Source of the DNA: an uncultured Blautia sp.
GTDB lineage: Bacteria > Bacillota_A > Clostridia > Lachnospirales > Lachnospiraceae
Assembly: GCA_905209435.1 (NCBI GenBank)
Contig: CAJLTE010000137.1
Span: 1-6,810, forward strand
Reading direction: 5' to 3'
DNA: 6,810 bases
Part shown: in pieces, positions 1 through 5,426 of the stretch
Position numbering within the stretch: position 1 is the stretch's first letter
Layout of the letters: each line of letters opens with the position of its first letter
Made by a program: the position numbers and the translations under genes
Notes under the pieces: model-generated
Database searches by the model: none
Seen by the model: only the letters and a program-made list of their open reading frames with translations
What the model was told of the DNA's origin: nothing

Positions 1-33
1 TAAGCCTACTAAAGCAACATTCAGTTTTTTCAT
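1..33 (-). CDS. Start of a divergent gene, probably a Gfo/Idh/MocA-type NAD(P)-dependent oxidoreductase (partial)
   Basis: Only the first 11 codons are inside the window, read leftward from an ATG at 33-31, giving MKKLNVALVGL. A strong AAGGAGGG Shine-Dalgarno lies 9 bases upstream (50-43), so the start is well supported. The hydrophobic beta strand followed by Gly (NVALVGL) is typical of the first strand of a Rossmann fold, where a GxGxxG dinucleotide-binding loop would follow. This style of N-terminus is common in Gfo/Idh/MocA dehydrogenases acting on sugars, sugar acids or inositols. The gene is divergent from a sugar transporter operon, which fits a catabolic role. The family call rests on very few residues; another Rossmann protein is possible. 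Confidence 0.5.
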   Translation of the reverse strand, partial: MKKLNVALVGL

Positions 34-42
34 GATGGAAAA

Positions 43-50
43 CCCTCCTT
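43..50 (-). promoter_or_regulatory. Shine-Dalgarno of the divergent gene
   Basis: Read on the minus strand this is AAGGAGGG, a near-perfect anti-16S match, 9 bases before the ATG at 33-31. It fixes the start of the partial leftward gene and shows that the 11-codon fragment is a real gene start rather than a chance ORF. Confidence 0.85.
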
Positions 51-96
51 AAAAATAGTAGAAAAAATAGTAAAAAGTTAGTTAGGAATAAAATCC

Positions 97-123
97 ACAG
101 GATGTCAGGAATCCTGCATCTGT
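97..123. repeat. Imperfect dyad in the leftward leader (operator or hairpin candidate)
   Basis: The core CAGGA-A-TCCTG (106-116) is a perfect inverted repeat around A111. It extends outward imperfectly: ACAG(G)ATG(T)CAGGA on the left pairs with TCCTGCATCTGT on the right if two single bases are bulged. ATCC/GGAT words alternate across the site (ATCC 93-96, GGAT 100-103, ATCC 111-114), so alternative pairings exist. It lies just downstream of the predicted leftward start site near 131, a position suited to a repressor operator or to a 5' leader hairpin. Function is inferred from position and symmetry only. Confidence 0.4.
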
Positions 124-137
124 CTTTTATGCTTGTG

Positions 138-166
138 ATTATACGTGATGAGAAGAGAAATGAGAA
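138..166 (-). promoter_or_regulatory. Predicted sigma-A promoter for the divergent oxidoreductase-like gene
   Basis: On the minus strand there is a perfect -10 TATAAT (143-138). Seventeen bases upstream is TTCTCA (166-161), which matches 4 of 6 positions of TTGACA. Transcription would start near 131, giving a leader of about 98 bases that contains the 97-123 dyad. The perfect -10 and ideal spacing make this the best promoter candidate in that direction; it is not experimentally supported. Confidence 0.5.
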
Positions 167-257
167 TAAAGATAATTTAGATGTTTGACCCCAAAAAGAT
201 AAAAATAATACCAGTTCCGGAAAGCTCTACTTTTTTTAGAAAAGATGGAAAAAGAAA

Positions 258-274
258 GAATAATATCGTTATTC
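258..274. promoter_or_regulatory. GAATAA/TTATTC dyad abutting the rightward -35 (operator candidate)
   Basis: GAATAA (258-263) and TTATTC (269-274) are perfect inverted repeats separated by TATCG. The right arm overlaps the predicted -35 TTCAAA at 272-277. A protein bound here could block or assist RNA polymerase. In AT-rich DNA a dyad of this size can arise by chance, and AraC-type regulators usually bind direct rather than inverted repeats, so this remains a candidate only. Confidence 0.3.
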
Positions 275-300
275 AAAAATCAGGGATTTCATGTTTTAAT
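272..300 (+). promoter_or_regulatory. Predicted extended -10 promoter of the transporter operon
   Basis: The -10 TTTAAT (295-300) matches TATAAT at 5 of 6 positions and is preceded by TG at 292-293, one base before the hexamer, forming an extended -10 (TGTTTTAAT). Seventeen bases upstream is a weak -35 TTCAAA (272-277), 4 of 6 to TTGACA. The start would be near 307, leaving a leader of about 85 bases before the ATG at 392. A weak -35 is what one expects of a promoter that needs an activator, here perhaps the AraC-type regulator encoded at the end of the operon. Confidence 0.5.
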
Positions 301-356
301 AAGTGCATAGCAGAACAATCGATTGGAAAGCAGATCAGAAATACAGAGATATAAGA

Positions 357-380
357 GAGAAGATGAGAAGATGAGAAGGA
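357..380 (+). repeat. Three tandem octamers running into the Shine-Dalgarno
   Basis: GAGAAGAT (357-364) is repeated exactly at 365-372 and imperfectly as GAGAAGGA at 373-380. The changed end of the third unit forms the Shine-Dalgarno AAGGAGG (376-382), 9 bases before the ATG at 392. The repeat is purine-rich and should leave the leader unstructured near the ribosome site. It contains in-frame ATG codons, but these precede the Shine-Dalgarno and are unlikely starts. Confidence 0.7.
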
Positions 381-391
381 GGAACTATATA

Positions 392-1660
392 ATGAAGAAA
401 AGAGCATTAGCTGTTATGTTGGCAGGGGCTATGGTTTTGGGCGCACAGACAGGTGTGTGGGCTGCATCCGATACTTCAGATCAGAAAGAAGGAGAATTGA
501 CACTTCTGATGGTAAATGACTGGATCGATGAGACAGGAGCAAAAGGGGAAGAGCTTACGAAAGTGATCAAACAATATGAAGAAGAGAATCCAGGGGTGGA
601 GATCACATTGCAGGGAGCTTCCCAGCAGGATATTAAGGAATCTTTCCAGACAGCAGCTCTGGCAGGAGGCGGAGCAGACATTGTAATGATGGACAATTCC
701 GGACATGCCATTGACCTTGCAGCAATGGGACTTCTGTATCCACTGGAAGATATTACCACAGCCGATGAGCTTACTGCGCAGTATCAGGAAGGACCACTCA
801 ATTCCGGCAAATTTGAGGGTAAATATTATTCCGTGCCATGGTATATGGACTGTACGGGTCTCTATTATAATAAAGAACGTCTGGAGGAACTGGGAATCGA
901 TGTTCCTACAACATGGGAAGAACTTTCTGATGCAGTAGATAAAGCAAAAGAAGCCGGATATGGCGGTATTATTACTTATCAGAGTGCATATGCTTTTTAT
1001 TCATTTTTCTATCAGAATGAATGCCCAGTCATTGATACAAGTGGAGATATCCCGCAGGTAGTGATCGACAATAAGGAGGGAAAAGAGGCATGGAATTATA
1101 TTTGTGATCTGATCTCCAAAGGCGGTTTGGTAGAGTCTTTTAAAGAAGCAACTACATGGGACAAAGTATATGAAAGTTTTGCAAATGGAGAAGCAACCTT
1201 CCTGTTGGGCGGAGACTGGTGCTCCAGCGGAGTAGAAAATATTAATCCGGATTTGGATTACGGCATTGCTCCGATGGTAAAAGGAAAAACAGAAGCAACT
1301 GTACTGGGAGGATGGACCTGGAATATTAATACCAACTGCAAAAATCCGGAACTTGCTTATGACCTGATTCAGTATCTGAATTCAGAAAAAGGAGATTCTC
1401 TTCTTGGCGTAGAAGGAAAGATTTCAGCACGTAAAGACTTCGACTATGACAAAGCACTGGAAGGAAATGACAAACTGAAAGTCTTTACAGAGGAATTTCC
1501 GTATACAGAAGCAAGACCTGCTGTTATCAATGAGAAATCCATCGATGAACTGATCACCAATGCCATCCTGGAAGTAGACTACGGACAGTCATCAGCTGAA
1601 GATGCGCTGACTTCTCTTACCCAGAAGCTCAATGAAAACATTGCATCTAATTATCAGTAA
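392..1660 (+). CDS. Secreted sugar ABC transporter solute-binding protein (family 1), no lipobox
   Basis: The protein binds an extracellular sugar or oligosaccharide and delivers it to the permeases encoded next. The ATG at 392 was chosen because AAGGAGG (376-382) lies 9 bases before it; the open frame extends back to a TTG at 323, but this would bury the signal peptide behind 23 charged residues. The product is 422 residues, normal for CUT1 binding proteins. Residues 1-24 are a signal peptide (MKKR, hydrophobic core, VWA before AS), suggesting signal peptidase I cleavage after A24. No cysteine occurs in it, so the usual lipid anchor is missing. Family-typical segments are GGADIVMMDNS at 93-103, EGKYYSVPWYMD at 142-153 with GLYYNKERLEELGI following, NGEATFLLGGDW at 265-276 and GGWTWNIN at 306-313, with the helix PELAYDLIQYL after it. 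Aromatic residues such as W150, Y151, W276, W308 and W310 suit sugar stacking. The ligand cannot be told from sequence. Confidence 0.93.
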   Translation: MKKRALAVMLAGAMVLGAQTGVWAASDTSDQKEGELTLLMVNDWIDETGAKGEELTKVIKQYEEENPGVEITLQGASQQDIKESFQTAALAGGGADIVMMDNSGHAIDLAAMGLLYPLEDITTADELTAQYQEGPLNSGKFEGKYYSVPWYMDCTGLYYNKERLEELGIDVPTTWEELSDAVDKAKEAGYGGIITYQSAYAFYSFFYQNECPVIDTSGDIPQVVIDNKEGKEAWNYICDLISKGGLVESFKEATTWDKVYESFANGEATFLLGGDWCSSGVENINPDLDYGIAPMVKGKTEATVLGGWTWNINTNCKNPELAYDLIQYLNSEKGDSLLGVEGKISARKDFDYDKALEGNDKLKVFTEEFPYTEARPAVINEKSIDELITNAILEVDYGQSSAEDALTSLTQKLNENIASNYQ

Positions 1661-1693
1661 AAATATCCGGGAAACAAACATGAAATAATAACA

Positions 1694-1725
1694 GAGGCGC
1701 TGGCGTGAAATGTCGGCAGCGCTTC
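1694..1725 (+). promoter_or_regulatory. Intercistronic stem-loop after the binding-protein gene
   Basis: GAGGCGCTG (1694-1702) pairs with CAGCGCTTC (1717-1725) as a 9-bp stem with one G-U pair and a 14-base loop. It lies in the 88-base gap between the binding protein and the first permease, the largest gap in the operon. Only a short broken T-run follows (TTCTTCGTT), so it is a poor intrinsic terminator. In similar transporter operons (for example malE-malF) an element here protects the upstream mRNA or causes partial termination, making more binding protein than permease. That role is inferred here from position. Confidence 0.6.
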
Positions 1726-1748
1726 TTCGTTGAGAAGGGAGGAAGATC

Positions 1749-2657
1749 ATGTCCAAAATATGTAGAAAAGAAGGTCTGGAGCTGAGAAAAAATCTTCCGG
1801 GATATCTTCTGATGGCACCTGCAGTGATTGCGATTCTGGCGCTTTCCGTGTATCCTCTTTTCAGAGGTATTTATCTGAGTTTCTTAAATTATAACCTTGT
1901 ACGCCCCAATGATCCTGCATTTAATACTTTTGCAGGTTTGCAGAATTATATTGATATTTTTAAAGATAAAGTGTTCATACAGTCTATTGGAAATACAGTA
2001 AAGTGGACAGTGATAAACCTTGTAGTGCAGCTTGTGGCAGCCATGCTTCTTGCGCTTGCACTGAACCAAAAGCTGAAAGGAAGATCCGTATACAGAACCT
2101 TGATCCTGGTTCCATGGGCAGTTCCTCACGCCATAGCAGCCATGACCTTTACTTTTTTATACAATGCAAATGTAGGTATCATTAATATCCTGGCAGTGAA
2201 ACTGGGAATGATTACAGAATCTGTGTCCTGGCTTGGAAATGTGGGATCAGCGTTCTGGTGTGTGGTTCTGGTAGCAATCTGGAAGGGAATTCCTTTTCAG
2301 ATGATCTTTATTCTGGCTGCACTGCAGGGAATTTCCGGGGATGTGTATGAGAGTGCGGAAATAGATGGTGCCAGTCGTTGGCAGTGTTTTTGGAAAATCA
2401 CACTTCCGATCATTAAAGAGCCTCTGGCTATTTCAACCATTTTGAACCTGATCGGTATTGTGTCCTGTTTTAACACCATCTGGCTGATGACCAAAGGTGG
2501 ACCGCTGTACAGCACAGAGATCATTTACACCTATGCATACAGAAGAGCATTTATTGACCATAATTTCGGAACTGCAGCAGCTGCATCCGTGGTATTGTTT
2601 GTATTCATGGCTGTTTTTTCCGGAGTTTATCTGAAGATGGTAAGTGAGAAAGAATGA
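1749..2657 (+). CDS. Sugar ABC transporter permease, MalF/UgpA type
   Basis: This is one half of the membrane channel of a CUT1 importer, a dimer with the permease encoded next. The start has AAGGGAGG (1735-1742) six bases upstream. The protein is 302 residues with about six membrane segments by eye, near residues 17-40, 85-107, 117-139, 168-193, 225-246 and 275-297. The N-terminal GYLLMAPAVIAI and YPLFRGIYLSF are typical of the family, as is GLQNYIDIFKD in the first outer loop. The cytoplasmic EAA loop that contacts the ATPase is at 201-220 (ESAEIDGASRW through KITLP) and is intact. LMTKGGP at 246-252 marks the MalF/UgpA subgroup. The stop is 19 bases before the next start, implying translational closeness. 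No ATPase gene follows; a shared MsmX/MsmK-type ATPase encoded elsewhere is likely. Confidence 0.95.
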   Translation: MSKICRKEGLELRKNLPGYLLMAPAVIAILALSVYPLFRGIYLSFLNYNLVRPNDPAFNTFAGLQNYIDIFKDKVFIQSIGNTVKWTVINLVVQLVAAMLLALALNQKLKGRSVYRTLILVPWAVPHAIAAMTFTFLYNANVGIINILAVKLGMITESVSWLGNVGSAFWCVVLVAIWKGIPFQMIFILAALQGISGDVYESAEIDGASRWQCFWKITLPIIKEPLAISTILNLIGIVSCFNTIWLMTKGGPLYSTEIIYTYAYRRAFIDHNFGTAAAASVVLFVFMAVFSGVYLKMVSEKE

Positions 2658-2676
2658 ATAGGGAGGAGGAAAATAT

Positions 2677-3516
2677 ATGCTTGCAAAACAACGAAATGAA
2701 GCCATAAGGCATGTGATCGCCTATGTGTTTACAATAGTCATGGTTTTCCTTGCAGTGACTCCGTTTATCTACGTGGTGCTGACTGCCCTGAAAACAAAAG
2801 AACAGATTTATGACCCATCCCAGATCATACCGACGCATATCACATTTGACAATTTCAGACATGTACTGTTTCAGTCGAATTTCGTAAGATATTTTATGAA
2901 CAGTATTTTTATTACACTGGTCACAACACTGATTTGTATGATATTATCAGTAATGGCAGCATATGGACTTACCAGATATAGAATCGTAGGTGCCGGGAAA
3001 ATCAAGATGGCGGTTCTTATGACAAGAATGTTTCCTGGAATCCTGTTGTGTATTCCTTACTATATTATTATGAAACAGTTGAACCTGATTGACAGTTATA
3101 CAGGACTGATTCTGATGTACTGCTCCTTTACCCTGCCTTTTGCCATATGGAATACCTGTGCATTTTTTATTTCCATCCCATGGGAGCTGGAGGAAGCTGC
3201 CAGGATCGACGGATGCAGTAGGTTGACATCATTCTTTCATGTGATCATCCATGTGGCCAAACCAGGACTTTTTGTCACGGCCCTGTTCTGTTTCATGACA
3301 TCTTGGGATGAATATATGTATGCGTCTATTTTTATTAATACAACTTCAAAGAAAACCATTCAGGTCGGTATGCAGGATTTCATAGGACAGTATTCTGTAG
3401 ACTGGGGACTGCTGATGTCAGCGGTGGTGATCAGCCTGATACCGATCCTGATCTTCTTTGCACTGGTACAGAAGAATCTGGTACAAGGACTTTCTGCCGG
3501 TGCAGTGAAAGGATAA
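2677..3516 (+). CDS. Sugar ABC transporter permease, MalG/UgpE type
   Basis: This is the second channel subunit, partner of the preceding MalF-like permease. A strong GGGAGGAGG (2661-2669) lies seven bases before the ATG. The protein is 279 residues, usual for MalG/UgpE proteins, with about six membrane segments, starting near residues 14-36, 74-97 and 111-131 and ending near 246-265. Family marks include PFIYVVLTALKT (29-40), the loop FDNFRHVLF (57-65), MNSIFITLVTT (74-84), SWDEYMYASIFI (209-220) and the C-terminal LVQGLSAGAVKG (268-279). The EAA loop is at about 170-196 (EEAARIDGCSR, then VIIHVAKP). Its end normally reads I-LP--KP, but the proline is His192 here and an I replaces the L. The rest of the motif is normal, so the protein is probably functional. 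The kinase gene starts 35 bases after the stop. Confidence 0.95.
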   Translation: MLAKQRNEAIRHVIAYVFTIVMVFLAVTPFIYVVLTALKTKEQIYDPSQIIPTHITFDNFRHVLFQSNFVRYFMNSIFITLVTTLICMILSVMAAYGLTRYRIVGAGKIKMAVLMTRMFPGILLCIPYYIIMKQLNLIDSYTGLILMYCSFTLPFAIWNTCAFFISIPWELEEAARIDGCSRLTSFFHVIIHVAKPGLFVTALFCFMTSWDEYMYASIFINTTSKKTIQVGMQDFIGQYSVDWGLLMSAVVISLIPILIFFALVQKNLVQGLSAGAVKG

Positions 3517-3551
3517 AACACAGATCAGATGTAGAAAGAGGAAATTTGCGT

Positions 3552-5372
3552 ATGGGTTTCAAACGTAAAAATCCGGGTAACCAGAGCATAAGGAGGCAGC
3601 TCACATTTTATATGGGATTTTTTGTGGTGCTGCCGCTGTGCCTGGCTTTGATGCTTCTGAATTTCTATCTTCAGAAGGTTACCACGGAAAATAAGATTAA
3701 CAATGAAACAAATCTGCTGTCCCAGATCAGAGACAATGCGGATCAGATGATCGAGGTGACAAATTATGCCACCAGTATGCTGATGACAAACAAAAATACG
3801 CTGAAGAACCTGCGGACTTTAGAACAAGACGGGGATTCCTACGAGATTTATCAGGCGAAAAGAGAACTTTCCAATGATATTTCGAATGTAGAGAGCTCCG
3901 TCTTAAATGCCGTTAACGGAAAAGTAGCCATTCTTACGAAAACAGGATATGTGATTGGTTCCTACGCATTAAGCAGGACAGAGACAGATTATGAGAAAGA
4001 ACAGTGGTATCAGGAGGTTCTGAAGAATGGAAGAAAGACGACCTACAGTACCGGCATCGGGGAAATTTTTCAGGAAATGACCATATATGACAACGTACAG
4101 AAATATCTCTATATGGGACGTGAGATCCTGGATTATTCCGGCAAAAATCTGGGAGTTATGCTGATCCGCCTGTCTGAGACGAACATCTGGGGAAAACTGG
4201 CAGCAAGCAAGGTGACAGAGGAAGGCGGTGCCATTTATATCCTGGACAGAAACAATAATATACTGATGGGATATAATGAGAAATATCAGAAACAGCTGAA
4301 AGAGCTGGGAGAACAGGAGTCTGTAAAAGAGATTTCTGAGAAGGAGATCATTACCGGTAACCTGGAAGATGATTTCTACTATATAGCAGGTGAATTGGAA
4401 AATGCGTCCAATAAACTGGTCTATCTTGTGCCACGGGAAATTTTCCTGAAGGAAAACAGAAAGATTCTCCAGCATATTCTGGAAATGGTATTGCTGGTAA
4501 TCGGATTCACGGTCTGTACTATGTTATATTTTTCCAGAAGGCTCGCCAGACCTCTGGTTGAAGTGGCACAGACTCTGGAAAAAGCTCCCAATGGAATGGC
4601 AGTTCTGGAGGAACCCAGAGGTTCTTTCAAGGAGATGAGCAAATTTGTATCCTGCTATAACCAGGCTGGGAAAAAGATCGAAGAGCTTCTGGAAAAAGTA
4701 GAAAGAGAGAGCAGATTAAAAGAAAAAGCCCATTATGAGATGCTCATGTCGCAGATTTCCCCTCATTTTATCTTTAACACGGTTAATTCCATAAGGATCA
4801 TGGCCATAAAAGAAGGACAGGACCGTGCAGGGGGGAATGAAAACACGGAGAAAGCACTGGAAGCACTGGGAGATATTTTGCATGCAGTTTACAGTAACAA
4901 AAACGGCATGACTACTGTGGGACAGGAAACGGCACTTCTGAAAGCATATGTAGATATCATGCAGATGCGGTTTGGAAGTTCGTTTCAGTATTATAATGTA
5001 ATTCCAACAGAACTATTCTATTATGAAATCCCTGCATTTACCATGCAGCCGATTGTAGAAAATGCGATTCTGCACGGAGTAAAAGGTGTGCCAGCAGGGC
5101 AGATTATAGTCTCTGCAATAGAGTATGAGAATGATTTTGTCATATCTGTATTCAATAATGGAAATTCTGCGGATAAAAAGAAGATTGAAGATCTTCTGAA
5201 GGGAGAGAAGAACCAGAGAGCTGTGACGGGGATCGGGCTTTACAATGTAAATTCCAGACTGAAGCTGTTGTACGGCGAATCTTATGGACTGATCTATAAT
5301 GAAAAGGTCAGAAATGGTTTCGAAATATGGGTTCGTCTTCCAAAAAAAATTACAGAATCAGAAGAAAGGTGA
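3552..5372 (+). CDS. Sensor histidine kinase, YesM-like (dCache-like sensor, HAMP, His_kinase, HATPase)
   Basis: This inner-membrane kinase senses an extracellular signal and phosphorylates the response regulator encoded next. The ATG at 3552 was preferred because AAAGAGGA (3535-3542) is nine bases away; a TTG at 3546, two codons upstream, is too close to it. From the ATG it has 606 residues, usual for YesM kinases. Order: basic N-terminus, membrane segment 19-40, extracellular region about 41-304 with dCache-like features (QWYQEVLKNG near 151-160, GAIYILDRNNNIL near 226-238), membrane segment 305-327, HAMP and coiled coil about 328-395. The phosphorylated histidine is H405 in SQISPHFIFNTVNSI. 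The ATP-binding N box is PIVENAILHG (500-509, N504) and the G2 box is GIGLYNVNSRL (560-570). The G1 box reads VFNNGNS (533-539) rather than the usual DxGxG. An F box is absent, as normal in this class. Position in a sugar operon suggests it senses the transported sugar or the loaded binding protein. Confidence 0.93.
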   Translation: MGFKRKNPGNQSIRRQLTFYMGFFVVLPLCLALMLLNFYLQKVTTENKINNETNLLSQIRDNADQMIEVTNYATSMLMTNKNTLKNLRTLEQDGDSYEIYQAKRELSNDISNVESSVLNAVNGKVAILTKTGYVIGSYALSRTETDYEKEQWYQEVLKNGRKTTYSTGIGEIFQEMTIYDNVQKYLYMGREILDYSGKNLGVMLIRLSETNIWGKLAASKVTEEGGAIYILDRNNNILMGYNEKYQKQLKELGEQESVKEISEKEIITGNLEDDFYYIAGELENASNKLVYLVPREIFLKENRKILQHILEMVLLVIGFTVCTMLYFSRRLARPLVEVAQTLEKAPNGMAVLEEPRGSFKEMSKFVSCYNQAGKKIEELLEKVERESRLKEKAHYEMLMSQISPHFIFNTVNSIRIMAIKEGQDRAGGNENTEKALEALGDILHAVYSNKNGMTTVGQETALLKAYVDIMQMRFGSSFQYYNVIPTELFYYEIPAFTMQPIVENAILHGVKGVPAGQIIVSAIEYENDFVISVFNNGNSADKKKIEDLLKGEKNQRAVTGIGLYNVNSRLKLLYGESYGLIYNEKVRNGFEIWVRLPKKITESEER

Positions 5373-5426
5373 TAAAATAGGATAAAAAGATAGCAATTAT
5401 TATCCGGATGAAGGGAAGAACATTCT

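Larger units (their letters stand above)
34..391. other. Divergent intergenic regulatory region
   Basis: This 358-base AT-rich stretch separates the leftward oxidoreductase-like gene from the rightward transporter operon. No convincing gene is seen in it. It carries one good promoter candidate in each direction (about 166-138 leftward, 272-300 rightward), an imperfect dyad just downstream of the leftward promoter, a GAATAA/TTATTC dyad touching the rightward -35, a short TTCCGGAA palindrome at 215-222, a CAATCGATTG palindrome in the rightward leader, and an octamer tandem repeat leading into the Shine-Dalgarno of the binding-protein gene. The AT-rich block between the promoters (about 167-271) is the natural place for an AraC-type regulator to bind, but I could not identify its site. 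Confidence 0.8.

Noticed and set aside
168..203. Direct repeat AAAGATAA at 168-175 and 196-203 as a regulator site
   Set aside because: The words are A-rich and 28 bases apart, likely by chance in this composition; nothing else supports a binding site.
185..211. TTGACC at 185-190 as the -35 of another rightward promoter
   Set aside because: The hexamer is good but no acceptable -10 occurs at 16-18 bases; the nearest TA-rich words give spacers of 13 or 15 bases.
215..222. TTCCGGAA palindrome as an operator
   Set aside because: Perfect but only 8 bases, does not extend outward, and one such palindrome is expected by chance in a few hundred bases.
323..391. Upstream TTG start giving the binding protein 23 extra residues
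   Set aside because: No Shine-Dalgarno fits it, the extra residues are highly charged and precede a classic signal peptide, and AAGGAGG is placed correctly for the ATG at 392.
34..391. CcpA cre site for catabolite repression
   Set aside because: I looked for a TGNNANCGNNNNCA-like word; the best area (around 261-275) fails at key G and C positions.
1661..1748. Intrinsic terminator ending transcription after the binding-protein gene
   Set aside because: The stem at 1694-1725 is followed by only a short interrupted T-run, and the permeases have no separate promoter that I can see, so complete termination is unlikely.
3969..4475. Minus-strand open frame of 168 codons inside the kinase gene
   Set aside because: It is antisense to a clearly conserved kinase sensor region, has no recognisable domain, and its composition mirrors the plus-strand gene.
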